NCBI GenBank assembly: GCA_016793325.1
Contig: JAEUKI010000024.1
Location: forward strand, 87,130-151,129
Length of the DNA stretch: 64,000 bases
Origin: Myxococcales bacterium
Lineage (GTDB): Bacteria > Myxococcota_A > Polyangia > Polyangiales > Ga0077539
Direction: 5' to 3'
A program made the position numbers and the translations under genes. How positions within the stretch are numbered: the stretch's first letter is position 1; every line of letters begins with the position of its first letter. This document shows, one piece after another, positions 1 through 8,593 of the stretch. A model generated the notes under the pieces. The model searched no databases. It was not told the origin of the DNA and was given only the letters and a program-made list of their open reading frames with translations.

Positions 1-1
1 C

Positions 2-964
2 TCGTGCGCGAGCTGTCACCAAGCGTCACGAGACTTCACCGACGCGCGCGCGACCGGCGAAGGCGTGGCGTTCGCACGCGGAGCGCGCAACACACCCACG
101 GTGCGCTACGCGCCGTACACCCGATGGCTCTTTTGGGACGGGCGCTCGGACTCGCTGTGGTCGCAAGCGCTCGGACCCATCGAGAACCCGATCGAGATGC
201 GCTCGTCGCGTCTTCGCGTCGCGCACCAGGTGTTCGATCGCTATCGCGCGGAGTACGAAGCGCTGTTCGGGCCGCTCCCGCCGCTGGGGGACGCAGCGCG
301 ATTTCCGCCCGACGGTCGCCCCGGCGAGCCCGCGTACGACGCGATGCCCGAGGCCGATCGCGCCGCCGTCGATCGCGTCTTCGTCAACGTCGGAAAGTCC
401 ATCGAGGCCTTCGAGCGCACGCTGCGATTCTCACCGAGCCCCGTCGATCGCTACGCGATGGGCGACGCGAGCGCGCTCGACCGAGAGCAGCGCGCGGGGC
501 TGCATCACTTCTTCGCCAACGGGTGCATCCAGTGCCATCACGGCCCGATGCTCACCGATGACAGCTTTCACAACATCGCGATGCCGTCGGGGCGCGAGGA
601 CGGCGCTGGGGATCGCGGTTGGATCGACGCGATCGCCATGGTGCCAGCCAACCCGTTCAACGCCGCGGGCGCGTTCAGCGACGCGCCGATGGAGCGCGGG
701 CACTTGGAGCGCCTGCCGCGCGTGGCCCCTGCGAGCGCGCTCGGACAATTTCACACCCCAGGCCTCCGTGGAACGGCGCGCACCGGCCCCTGGGGCCACG
801 GCGGTCGCTTCATGCAGCTCGACGACGTGATGCTCCACTACGCGAGCCAGCTCCGTCGCGGCGAGGTGCGCGCGCGCGTCGGCGAAGAGGACCTGCACCT
901 CAGCGATTTTCACATGGACGCGCAGTCGATCCGCGAGCTGCGACGGTTCGTCGAAGCGCTGTGA
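2..964 (+). CDS. Dihaem cytochrome c peroxidase / MauG-family protein (5' partial)
   Basis: The reading frame is open from base 2, so the N-terminus lies outside the window. A first haem-binding CXXCH (CASCH) is at bases 5-19 and a second (CIQCH) near bases 526-540. Two CXXCH sites joined by a stretch containing RNTPTVRY and WDGR, and a late HTPGLRGTARTGPWGHGGR-type region, are the hallmarks of the bacterial dihaem cytochrome c peroxidase/MauG family. These periplasmic enzymes reduce peroxide or carry out haem-dependent oxidation of a partner. The signal peptide is not visible because of the truncation. The gene converges on the bacterioferritin operon with only 7 bases between stops. MauG versus classical CcpA cannot be decided here. 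Confidence 0.85.
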   Translation, partial: SCASCHQASRDFTDARATGEGVAFARGARNTPTVRYAPYTRWLFWDGRSDSLWSQALGPIENPIEMRSSRLRVAHQVFDRYRAEYEALFGPLPPLGDAARFPPDGRPGEPAYDAMPEADRAAVDRVFVNVGKSIEAFERTLRFSPSPVDRYAMGDASALDREQRAGLHHFFANGCIQCHHGPMLTDDSFHNIAMPSGREDGAGDRGWIDAIAMVPANPFNAAGAFSDAPMERGHLERLPRVAPASALGQFHTPGLRGTARTGPWGHGGRFMQLDDVMLHYASQLRRGEVRARVGEEDLHLSDFHMDAQSIRELRRFVEAL

Positions 965-971
965 GCCACGC

Positions 972-1589
972 TCAACGGTGCTGAATGCTCGCGTGCGCGC
1001 TGTCGACGAGCCAGCGACAGAGCGCCCAGCCCGGGTCGTGCTGCTTCGAGATCGAGAGGGGCGCGATGCGCGCGAGGGCGTCCTTGGTGATGTCCTTGTT
1101 CGCGCGCTGGTAGCTGCGCCGCGCGTGATCCCACGCTTTTTCGCCGTCGCGATCGAGCTCGAAGCTCTTTCCGAGCGTGCTGTTCGACCCGAGCGCGCCC
1201 CAGGTGATCCACTGGGGTTTGTCCGGCGCGGCTGCGCCGCGGCCGATGGTCGCGAGCGTCGTGACGAACTCGTCCACGCACACGCCGACGAAGATGTAGT
1301 TCTTCTTCGGGTCGAACACGCCGTGCTCGGAGAGGCCTCCGATGGCCATGTCCGCCGAGCACTCGCCGTCGATGTACGCCTCGAACGCGCGCTCGTAGCG
1401 CACGCGATCGGGCTCGTGCTTCTTGTGCTTGGGCGCTTCGTCGAGCAGCGCGGCGAAGATCTGCTCGGACGTCGCGAGCTCATCGAGGCCGATCGACTTG
1501 CAAAATCCCTGGTGAAGCGCGAGGGCGGCCTCGGGCTTCAGCGGCGCGCCCACGCAGATGCGCCCGTACATTTCGTAGCTCGTCGCCAT
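972..1589 (-). CDS. Conserved hypothetical protein, third gene of the bfd-bfr operon
   Basis: A 205-residue soluble protein I do not recognise. It starts at an ATG only 6 bases after the bacterioferritin stop, so it is almost certainly co-transcribed with bfd and bfr. There is no signal peptide and no membrane segment. Scattered Cys residues (C12, C29 and others) form no CXXC pair. The middle contains a hydrophobic run (YIFVGVCVDEFVTTLATIG) and the C-terminus is Trp- and Arg-rich. The context suggests a role linked to iron storage or oxidative stress, but that is inference from position only. Confidence 0.7.
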   Translation of the reverse strand: MATSYEMYGRICVGAPLKPEAALALHQGFCKSIGLDELATSEQIFAALLDEAPKHKKHEPDRVRYERAFEAYIDGECSADMAIGGLSEHGVFDPKKNYIFVGVCVDEFVTTLATIGRGAAAPDKPQWITWGALGSNSTLGKSFELDRDGEKAWDHARRSYQRANKDITKDALARIAPLSISKQHDPGWALCRWLVDSAHASIQHR

Positions 1590-1595
1590 GGTCGA

Positions 1596-2081
1596 TCACC
1601 CCGCAGGATTCGCTTCGTGCACTTGCGCGGCGAGGTAGAGGTCCTGGCCGAGCGTCGCGAGCTCGCGCTGTTGCGCCTCGAGCCACTGGAGAAAGACCTG
1701 CTCCTTGGCGAGCTGACCTTCGGCGAGCTCGGCCGTTCCGTGGTCGTTGTGGGCGAGGGCTGTGCGCGCGAGCTCTTCGAGCTTTGCGCAGAGCTCTTGC
1801 TGCAGCGCGAGGTCGAGCGAGAGCTGCTCGATCGGCCCTTCGGCCGCGCCGATCTTCGCGATGCGCTGCAGGTTGGGGAGCCCTTCGAGGAAGAGCACCC
1901 GCGCGATGACCGGCTCTGCTTCGCGCATCACGTGGATCGACTGCTTGTACGCGGCGCGCGCGAGCCGGAGAAAGCCCCGGTGTTCGTGCACCTTCGCCGC
2001 GAGAAAGAGCTGGTTGATCGCGGTGAGCTGCGCGGTGAGCGTTGCGTTGAGCGCGTCGACGACTTGCTTGTGACCCTTCAT
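1596..2081 (-). CDS. bfr: Bacterioferritin with a degenerate ferroxidase centre
   Basis: A 161-residue bacterioferritin that aligns without gaps to my recollection of E. coli Bfr over about the first 77 residues (MKG start, AINQ at 21-24, LFLEGLPNLQ at 63-72). The start is the MKG codon at 2081; an upstream in-frame start would run into bfd. The haem-ligating Met52 is present. Five of the six known diiron ligands are replaced: E18Q, E51V, H54E, E94Q and H130F; only E127 remains. It therefore looks like a haem-binding subunit that cannot itself oxidise iron, comparable to the two-subunit bacterioferritins of Neisseria. The bfd gene is 16 bases upstream in the same operon. A catalytic partner subunit would have to be encoded elsewhere. 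Confidence 0.92.
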   Translation of the reverse strand: MKGHKQVVDALNATLTAQLTAINQLFLAAKVHEHRGFLRLARAAYKQSIHVMREAEPVIARVLFLEGLPNLQRIAKIGAAEGPIEQLSLDLALQQELCAKLEELARTALAHNDHGTAELAEGQLAKEQVFLQWLEAQQRELATLGQDLYLAAQVHEANPAG

Positions 2082-2097
2082 CGTGTGCGGGCGAACA

Positions 2098-2319
2098 CTA
2101 CCGCGTCGCGCTCGCGGATGCTGCACGGTGTGCGCGCGGGCAGTGATCGCAGTCGCTCGCGTCGTGCTTGTCGAGCATCGTTTGGATCTCGTCGCGGCAC
2201 GATCCGCAGTCGCCGCCAGCGCCGCACTCGAGCGTCACTTCATCGACGGTCGACGCGCCTGCGTCGATCGATGCGCGGATCCGAGACTGAGTGACGACGC
2301 GACAGATGCACACGTACAT
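2098..2319 (-). CDS. bfd: Bacterioferritin-associated ferredoxin
   Basis: A 73-residue protein beginning MYVCICRVVT, with Cys at 4 and 6 and a CGSC pair near residue 39. This is the CXC...CXXC pattern that holds the [2Fe-2S] cluster of Bfd. Bfd docks on bacterioferritin and passes electrons to the haem so that stored Fe(III) is released. The start at 2319 has a GAGG Shine-Dalgarno 5 bases upstream; a longer frame to 2376 adds only an unlikely Gly/Arg/Pro leader. It is the first gene of the operon bfd-bfr-972..1589. A haem-containing partner is needed for Bfd function, which fits the retained Met52 in the adjacent Bfr. Confidence 0.9.
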   Translation of the reverse strand: MYVCICRVVTQSRIRASIDAGASTVDEVTLECGAGGDCGSCRDEIQTMLDKHDASDCDHCPRAHRAASASATR

Positions 2320-2632
2320 GAGCGCCTCGAAGGGGGAGTCTCTCGGGCCGCGACCATCGCCGGACCGCGAGAGCAACGTGTCTACCGATGTTGAGAGTCG
2401 GTTTCAAGACTAGCATTCATCGTTCTGTCGACAAGTGGACTTTTCTTGGGTTGGGGGGCCTTGGTGGGGCTTTGTAGGTTAGCAAGAAGGTAATGGTCGC
2501 CGGGGATGCGTCGCTGTTAGTGTGGTCTTCGAGGCGTCGGGAGGGTTCGGTGGCGACGCCGACGACCGACGGTTCGCCATCGAGGAGAACGGCAGCGATG
2601 AACACGGCGATCGAGATCGAGCGGGGGCTGCG
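2320..2632. other. Divergent intergenic region between bfd and the FIST gene
   Basis: About 313 bases without a supported gene. The left part holds the candidate bfd promoter. Bases 2440-2480 form an unusual G/T-rich run (repeated TTGG and GGGG stretches) unlike the rest of the window. The right part precedes the FIST gene and probably carries its promoter, but I cannot pick clear boxes. Confidence 0.5.
2379..2407 (-). promoter_or_regulatory. Possible sigma70-type promoter of the bfd-bfr operon
   Basis: On the minus strand TTGAAA (2407-2402) and TAGACA (2384-2379) are separated by exactly 17 bases, about 60 bases upstream of the bfd start. The -35 matches consensus well and the -10 only moderately. 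I see no convincing Fur box around it. Confidence 0.3.
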
Positions 2633-3829
2633 ATGACGCTCCGCGCACAGAGCTTCGCAACGGACGGAACCGCGCAAGACGCCGCCCGCGCGTTGATCGA
2701 CGGCGCGCGTCGAGCGTTCGGGCCCGACGGGCCTCGGCTGCTCTTCGTGTTCGCGTCGACGACGCAGCCGCTCGGCGCGCTCGCTGGGGCGCTTCGAGAG
2801 GGGCTTCCGAAGACGACGATCCTGTCCGCCTCGACGGCGGGCGAATTTACCGAGCGCGGCGACCGAAAGAGCGGCGTCGCGGCGCTCGCGCTGCACTGCG
2901 ACGACGATGAATTCGTGTGCTCGGGCGGGATCGCCACGGGGCTCTCGAGCGACCCCGACGTCGCCGTCGCGCGCGCCCTCGAAGGACAGCCGCTCGCGGT
3001 CGAGGGCTACCCGCACCAGACCGCGGTGCTCTTGCTCGATCCGCTCGCAGGCCACGCAGAAGAAGCAGCCCTTTTGCTCGCGACGCGGCTCGGCGAGCAC
3101 GCGCGCATCGCGGGCGGCGCGGCGGGCGACGACCTCGCGATGAAGCTCACGCACGTCGGATACAACGGCGTCGTGTCGAGCGACGCGGCGGTGGTCGCGC
3201 TCGTGCACAGCAAGCACCCGATCGGGATCGGCGTGAAGCACGGGCACCGCTCGTTTACCGAGCCGTTTACCATCACCAGCGCGAGCGGCTCGCTCGTCCG
3301 ATCCATCGAAGGAAAGCCCGCGTGGCCCTTCTGGCGCGAGCTCGTCCGTGACGAAGCCGAGCGCGCGGGCTACGACGTCGACGTGCTCGACCCCTCGAAG
3401 CTCGGCGCGCTGCTCTTGCAGTTCGAAGGCGCCCTCGACGTCGGCAGCGAGCTCAAGGTGCGCGCCCCGCTGGCGCTCGAGGGCGACGCGATTCGCTTCG
3501 CGTGCGAGATCCCCGAGGGCGCGCGGCTCAGGATCACGCAGAGCAGCGCGGAGGCGCAGGTCGCGAGCGCGCTCGAGGCCGCGCGGCTCGCCAAGGGTCA
3601 GCTCGGCGGCGCGAAGGTCGCGGGCGCGGTCGTGTTCGATTGCATCTGCCGCAACTTGATTTTGGGTGCGCAGTTCGACGCCGCGGTCAAGGGCATCTCG
3701 ACGGCGCTCGACGGGGCGCCGATCGCGGGCTTCGAGACGTACGGCGAGATCGCGCTCGTCGAAGGCGACCTCAGCGGGTTTCACAATACGACCAGCGTCG
3801 TGTTGGCCTTTGGAGCCGCGGATGGCTGA
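2633..3829 (+). CDS. FIST-domain sensory protein
   Basis: A 398-residue cytosolic protein with the FIST N domain (about residues 25-220) followed by the FIST C domain (about 225-390). The late FETYGEIA and GFHNTTSVVLAF segments are typical of FIST C. FIST proteins bind small ligands and usually feed chemotaxis, histidine-kinase or cyclic-di-GMP signalling. Here no output domain is attached, so signalling would need a partner. The obvious candidate is the next gene, which overlaps this one by 8 bases. I chose ATG 2633 because the upstream in-frame extension is low-complexity and starts before any recognisable FIST sequence. Confidence 0.85.
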   Translation: MTLRAQSFATDGTAQDAARALIDGARRAFGPDGPRLLFVFASTTQPLGALAGALREGLPKTTILSASTAGEFTERGDRKSGVAALALHCDDDEFVCSGGIATGLSSDPDVAVARALEGQPLAVEGYPHQTAVLLLDPLAGHAEEAALLLATRLGEHARIAGGAAGDDLAMKLTHVGYNGVVSSDAAVVALVHSKHPIGIGVKHGHRSFTEPFTITSASGSLVRSIEGKPAWPFWRELVRDEAERAGYDVDVLDPSKLGALLLQFEGALDVGSELKVRAPLALEGDAIRFACEIPEGARLRITQSSAEAQVASALEAARLAKGQLGGAKVAGAVVFDCICRNLILGAQFDAAVKGISTALDGAPIAGFETYGEIALVEGDLSGFHNTTSVVLAFGAADG

Positions 3830-4391
3830 AGGTCGAAGCAAGCGCTGGACGCTCGACGCGCTCGTCACGATGCTCGCGCCCGCGGTGGGCGCCGAGCGCG
3901 CTCGCGCGTCGGTGTTGTCGGCGTTGGCTTCGCTCGGGCTCGCTGAGCACTCGATCGACGAGGACAGCGCGCGTCGTGTGTTTCAGTTCTTGCAGGGCGC
4001 GGGCGGGCTCACGGGCATCGCGTCGCGCCGCGCGCTCGCGACCATGTCGATCGGCGAAGACCCCGAACCCGCCACGCCCGAGCCGCTGATGCGCGCGATG
4101 GTCAACGCGGACATCACGCCCGCGCGAGGGCTCCCCGCGGTCAACGCGATGACGGCCTACGGCAGCGCGGTCACCGTGACGCGGGCGGACATCGTGGACT
4201 TGCTCGCGCACGCGGTCGGCAAGTCCGTGGCCGAGTCGGCGGTCGAGCGGGCGTCGGTCGCGGTGGGGTTCGGGGCGGTCGGGACCGTTCAATCCGCGAT
4301 GCGCGTGCTCGAGACGATCGCGCAGGAGCCCGGTCTCGTCGGGATCACCGCCCGGTTTGCGAAAGCTCGCCTCGCGCTGCGCGGAAAATAG
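3822..4391 (+). CDS. Unknown protein with two tandem ~65-residue repeats, translationally coupled to FIST
   Basis: A 189-residue protein whose ATG lies inside the last codons of the FIST gene (8-base overlap), indicating translational coupling. It has no signal peptide or membrane segment. It consists of two copies of one helical unit: residues about 11-80 (LVTMLAPAVG ... RRVFQFLQ ... GLTGIASRRALATM) and about 115-187 (IVDLLAHAVG ... MRVLETIAQ ... GLVGITARFAKARL). I do not recognise the family. The coupling makes it a likely output or scaffold partner of the FIST sensor, which is inference. Confidence 0.75.
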   Translation: MAEGRSKRWTLDALVTMLAPAVGAERARASVLSALASLGLAEHSIDEDSARRVFQFLQGAGGLTGIASRRALATMSIGEDPEPATPEPLMRAMVNADITPARGLPAVNAMTAYGSAVTVTRADIVDLLAHAVGKSVAESAVERASVAVGFGAVGTVQSAMRVLETIAQEPGLVGITARFAKARLALRGK

Positions 4392-4416
4392 CCGGACTTC
4401 TGCTATCCATCGGCGC

Positions 4417-5190
4417 GTGCGTAGAAGCTCCCTCTGCCTTGTCGCCGCTCTCGCCCTCGCCGCGTGCGCGAGCCCAACCAATCAACCGCCCTCGGACGCG
4501 GCCGACGTGGCGGACGTCGTCGACGCGACGCCGAGCTATCGGTGCGAACCGCGCCCTGTTCCCTGCGTCGAAGCGTCGATCTCGCGACTGCCGTTGCTGA
4601 CCGAGCCCAACACCGGGACGATCACCACCGAGGGCGAGCTCACGGTGATCGACGCGACCGCCGGCGGTCGCACGCCGACCGAGAGCTACCTCTACGCGCG
4701 GTTCACGCGCGAAGGGCTCGTCAAAGTCCCGCTGCACGACGAAGAGGCGCTCGCGTCGACCGAGTGGGACATCGCCTTTCGACGGAGCGCGATCCGGTTG
4801 AATAGTGGTGTCTCGGGGCCCTCGTGCGTCGAGGGCACCGAGGCCCCCGAGGGCAGCACGTACGAGTCGCTCACCCGCGTCGCGCCGAGCACGGAGTTTC
4901 GTCGAGAGAGCTATTTCACGCCGGTCAACTGCTACTACGCGAGCGACGGTCAGGGCAACGGCGGACCAGGAACGGTGCTCGCGGGCTTCTGGCGCTTCGG
5001 GAACGAGTGCGTGCAAATGACCGGAGAGACCTTCGTGATTCGCCTGCGCGACGATCGGCTCGTGAAGCTCCAGGTGCGCGGGTACTACAACCTCGACGTG
5101 CAGCAAGTTTGCGACGAGGGCGGCGAGGTTCCGAGGACGGACAACGGCGCGGCGACGGTGCGGCTGCGGTGGTCGTTTGTGTCGAGATGA
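4417..5190 (+). CDS. HmuY-like haem-binding lipoprotein
   Basis: A 257-residue lipoprotein. The GTG at 4417 gives a short Arg-rich n-region, a hydrophobic stretch and the lipobox LAAC; the in-frame ATG at 4357 lies inside the preceding gene and would lengthen the signal unnaturally. After an Asp/Ala-rich linker the mature part shows the HmuY pattern: SYLYARF, then WDIAFRRSAIRLNSG, and late VIRLRDDRLVKLQVRGYYN. In Bacteroidetes HmuY is a surface haemophore; in myxobacteria the family is widespread and less studied. The nearby bfr, bfd and dihaem peroxidase genes fit an iron/haem theme. Haem binding by this protein is not shown by the sequence alone. Confidence 0.75.
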   Translation: MRRSSLCLVAALALAACASPTNQPPSDAADVADVVDATPSYRCEPRPVPCVEASISRLPLLTEPNTGTITTEGELTVIDATAGGRTPTESYLYARFTREGLVKVPLHDEEALASTEWDIAFRRSAIRLNSGVSGPSCVEGTEAPEGSTYESLTRVAPSTEFRRESYFTPVNCYYASDGQGNGGPGTVLAGFWRFGNECVQMTGETFVIRLRDDRLVKLQVRGYYNLDVQQVCDEGGEVPRTDNGAATVRLRWSFVSR

Positions 5191-5197
5191 CCCGCGG

Positions 5198-8100
5198 TCA
5201 CCGCACGATCCACGCGCTCGATGCGTGTGACGCGGCGGCGAGGTCGATCTCGTAGTAGCCCCCGCCGGACGCGGTCCACGGCTGGTGCGTCGAGGGGAGC
5301 GCGTCGTTGTAGTTGCCCCCGCCCGTGACGACGTGCGCCGCCATGCGAAGGCGCGACGGAAGCCCGAGCTGCGCGCGCGGGATGCGCAGCGAGAGCGTGC
5401 GGTTCGCGTCGGTTCCGACCCAGAAGTGTCGGCCCTGCACGAAGCGAAGAGACCTGCGCCAGCCTGTCCCGTCGTGATGAAAGACGCCGTTGTACGGTCC
5501 CGCGCCGTCGGCGAGGTCGGACTGCCGTCGCAGCACGATCGCAAACTCCGCCGCGAACGGAACGTTGGGCGTCTGCATCGAGTACGTCAGCCCCGCCCGC
5601 GCTGCGCCCGCGGCGCCCGCCGCCGACTGCAGGTACACGACGAGGGGGCGCTCGCGCGTCGCTTCGAAGGCTGGCGACGCGAGCGCGAGGTAGAGGTAGT
5701 CGTCGTCCCAATCGAGCGCGAAGTTGTCCCACGTGTCGTAGCGGAGGCCGGGCTGCGCGCGCTGCGCAGCGGCGAAGTCGTCGAAGTCGCGGTTGCCGTC
5801 GAGCGCCACGAGGCCGCCGTCCGAGCGAGGCAGCCCGTCGAGCGAGAGTAATCGAAGCTCGGCGATGTTCACGCGGTTGAACGCGCCGCTCATCCCGCCC
5901 GTTCCGCCAGTGTACGCGTTGAAGTGCGAGAACGCAGACATGTTTACGCTCTCTGCGGTCTCGTCGATCGTCACGGTGTATTCGCGGCCCGCGGTGAGGT
6001 CCGCGCGGACGAAGTTCGAGTCGCGCCACTGATCCCACGCGCTCGTCTGGGGCATCACGAAGATCCCGCTCGCGACCGTGCGTCGATCGAGCGCGTCGAC
6101 GACGGTCACGCGCTTGACCGCCGCGGTGATCCCCGTCGTGAAGCCGCCCGCGCCGTTGCTGTACGTGAGCTGAAGCAAATGCGCGCCCGTGTGATTCGCG
6201 CGGAGCTGGTTTACGCGGATCGTGTGCGACGGATCGCCCCACGCCTCGATGTGGAAGCGCCCGTTGCGATCGACCGGCGCTCCGCCGGTGTTCGCGAAAT
6301 CGTAGGCGAGCACGGGCTGGATGTGAACGAAGTCTCGGCCCCAGTAGCAGCGCGGCGGGCTGTGCTGCGAGCGCGTCGAGGACACCGTGAAGCTCGTCGC
6401 GACGCTGTAGCAGTGCGTGCGCATGCGATACGAGCCCGAGCTCGGGTCCTCCCATGTGGTGGTGGTTCCGGGGAGCGCTGTCGCGACGCGGGTTCCGTCG
6501 CGGTAGACGTCGAACGTCACGTCCCCTGCGGCTTCTCCGCCGCGGTCGAGCGCGAGTCGCAGCCGCGATCCGTCCGCGACGGGCGCCACCTCCGTCACGT
6601 TGGGCGTTCGCGGGCCGAACACGCGGCGATAGTCCGTCGTGTCCGTGAGCCTCGTGAGGCGACCGGCGGGGTCTGCGCTGGGCGCGAGCTGCACGCGAAT
6701 GCGTCGCGCCGCGCCCGCGAGCATCGCGGCGGGAATCGTGTCGCCCGTGACGGGCGCGCCGTCGAGCGTGATCGACTGCACATCGAGCGCGTGAACGCTG
6801 TCGGGCACCTGCGCGAGCGGCGGGAGCGCGAGCTCGACGGTGAGCTTGGTTCCGCGAAACGAGACGCCCTCGAGCGTGATCGCGTCGGCGTTGTCGAAGA
6901 GCGACCGTCGCCACGCGCCCGTGACGTACGGACGAACGTGCAGCGAGTCGCCTCGAGCGTCGAGGCCGAAGATCACGGACTGAACCGCGCCGAGGTAGCC
7001 CGCGACGGACCAGAGTTGCCGCGGTGAGTTCACGACGGGCCCCGTGGCCGCTCCGTCCTCGAGCCGCGCGCGGCCCGTGACGAACTCGAAGTTCTCCGCG
7101 TGCGTTCGAAGTCGAGCGGCGCCCTCCATGAGCGACTGCATCGAGGCGTTGGCCACCGCGGCGTTGCGCACGACGCGGGCCGCGCGGAGCATGTACGCCG
7201 TCACGAACGGCCACGCGGCGCGGTTGTGATAGATCGCGGTCTCTTGCTGCTGCGGGTGGAGCACCGGCGGGCCGAAGGGACCGAAGGGATAGTTCGCGAT
7301 CGCGTCCGCGGCGTCCTGACCCGAGAGCACGCCGAGCGACACCGCGAGCGACGTCGCCAGCAAATCGAGGCGCCGAACGGGGCTCGGGTCGAGCGTCGTC
7401 GTCGTGTAGGCCGCGAGGGTCTTCGTGTCCGAGAGCCAGAAGCGCGCGCGGATTTGCGTCGCGAGCTGGTCGCGCCGCGCTTGGTAGAGCGCCGCGCTCA
7501 TGGGAGCGAAGCGCGCTGCTTCGGTGGCCACGAAATCAAGCGCCGCGTAGTGTAGAAGGTTCGTCGAGAGCGAGTGGGACATCGCGATGTGCGCGGTGTC
7601 GCGCGCGGTCCACGCGGGGTAGCTCTGCTCGCGCCAGTCGAGAAACGACTGCTCGCCGCGGTAGAGGCCCGTGGCGCTGTCGAACGCGACGACGACGTCG
7701 TGGTCGACCGTGTTGCGAAGCGCGTTGAAGGCTCGATTTGCGAAGAGGTCTCGCGACGCGTCGGGCAGCCACGGGATGAGCGCGCGCGCGCCGGTGACCC
7801 ACGCGACGCGGTCGGTGGACACGGGGTACGAGCCGCCGGTCCCTGTGTCCTGAACGACCTGCTCGTTGGACCCGTCGCGTCGCGCGCTGAGCTTGAAGGA
7901 CAGTGAATTCAGCGACCGAACGGGGTCGAAGGGCGCGAGGCCGAGGTCGACCGAGAAGGACGTGTCGCGGGTCCAGACGTAGTTCCACAGTTGGCCGGTC
8001 TCGAAGCAGCCGCCGGCGGGGCAGGGGATCGCGGCGCCGCTGTTGAACGATCCGTCGCGGATCGCGTCGACCGAGTTGAGCCGCGCTTCTTCGACGGCGA

Positions 8101-8593
8101 GCGAGTAGAGCGCGTCGAACATCGTGTTGCGCGTGCGCACGCGCGGCGCGTCCACGCGCTCGGTCCACTCGCGCGGACTCGAGGGAAAAGGCTCGCGATC
8201 GGGGGCAGGCCCCTCGAGGCGATAGCGTCGAATGCAGCCGTCGACGGTGATGGACGCCCGCGCTGGGCCGAGCGTCTCGGTGCTACGCGTCCCCGAGCCC
8301 GTCGCGTTGGCGCAGTCGGTGATCGTCGGAACATCGATCGGAGGCGACGCTCGATCCTCGGTCGCGTCCATGCCCGACTGCGCGTCCCGCGCGTCCGAGA
8401 CGCTCGCGTCGGTGATGTCCGAGGTCGCGTCGCCGCTGTCGTTGGTGAGCGTCGGCGACGCGCAGCGCGCGGACGCAAACGCGACGGCCAGCGAGGCGAC
8501 GACCCACCGCGACGACGGTGATGGTCGTGAAAAGAATGCAGAGCGCTCCACGCCGCGAATCGTGCTGTCCTTCACGGCCACAGAGGATTCCAT
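5198..8593 (-). CDS. Large secreted six-hairpin glycosidase-like protein
   Basis: About 1130 residues. A signal segment (RWVVASLAVAFASARC) precedes an Asp/Ala/Ser-rich linker, suggesting lipidation although Arg at -1 is atypical. The core (about 100-640) has the alpha/alpha six-barrel glycosidase look: WNYVWTRDTSFSVDLG, GGSYPVSTDRVAW, SFLDWREQSYPAW, and PQQQETAIYHNRAAWPF. These resemble debranching-enzyme and other (alpha/alpha)6 glycoside hydrolases. A second half with beta-rich segments ends in a carbohydrate-binding family-9-like stretch (DNFALDWDDDYLYLA). Substrate cannot be predicted. The start is uncertain: ATG 8593 overlaps the divergent neighbour's start, and GTG at 8575 or 8551 would give a shorter signal peptide. 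Confidence 0.75.
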   Translation of the reverse strand: MESSVAVKDSTIRGVERSAFFSRPSPSSRWVVASLAVAFASARCASPTLTNDSGDATSDITDASVSDARDAQSGMDATEDRASPPIDVPTITDCANATGSGTRSTETLGPARASITVDGCIRRYRLEGPAPDREPFPSSPREWTERVDAPRVRTRNTMFDALYSLAVEEARLNSVDAIRDGSFNSGAAIPCPAGGCFETGQLWNYVWTRDTSFSVDLGLAPFDPVRSLNSLSFKLSARRDGSNEQVVQDTGTGGSYPVSTDRVAWVTGARALIPWLPDASRDLFANRAFNALRNTVDHDVVVAFDSATGLYRGEQSFLDWREQSYPAWTARDTAHIAMSHSLSTNLLHYAALDFVATEAARFAPMSAALYQARRDQLATQIRARFWLSDTKTLAAYTTTTLDPSPVRRLDLLATSLAVSLGVLSGQDAADAIANYPFGPFGPPVLHPQQQETAIYHNRAAWPFVTAYMLRAARVVRNAAVANASMQSLMEGAARLRTHAENFEFVTGRARLEDGAATGPVVNSPRQLWSVAGYLGAVQSVIFGLDARGDSLHVRPYVTGAWRRSLFDNADAITLEGVSFRGTKLTVELALPPLAQVPDSVHALDVQSITLDGAPVTGDTIPAAMLAGAARRIRVQLAPSADPAGRLTRLTDTTDYRRVFGPRTPNVTEVAPVADGSRLRLALDRGGEAAGDVTFDVYRDGTRVATALPGTTTTWEDPSSGSYRMRTHCYSVATSFTVSSTRSQHSPPRCYWGRDFVHIQPVLAYDFANTGGAPVDRNGRFHIEAWGDPSHTIRVNQLRANHTGAHLLQLTYSNGAGGFTTGITAAVKRVTVVDALDRRTVASGIFVMPQTSAWDQWRDSNFVRADLTAGREYTVTIDETAESVNMSAFSHFNAYTGGTGGMSGAFNRVNIAELRLLSLDGLPRSDGGLVALDGNRDFDDFAAAQRAQPGLRYDTWDNFALDWDDDYLYLALASPAFEATRERPLVVYLQSAAGAAGAARAGLTYSMQTPNVPFAAEFAIVLRRQSDLADGAGPYNGVFHHDGTGWRRSLRFVQGRHFWVGTDANRTLSLRIPRAQLGLPSRLRMAAHVVTGGGNYNDALPSTHQPWTASGGGYYEIDLAAASHASSAWIVR

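Noticed and set aside
2320..2450. Fur box controlling bfd-bfr
   Set aside because: No stretch comes close to the GATAATGATAATCATTATC pattern on either strand.
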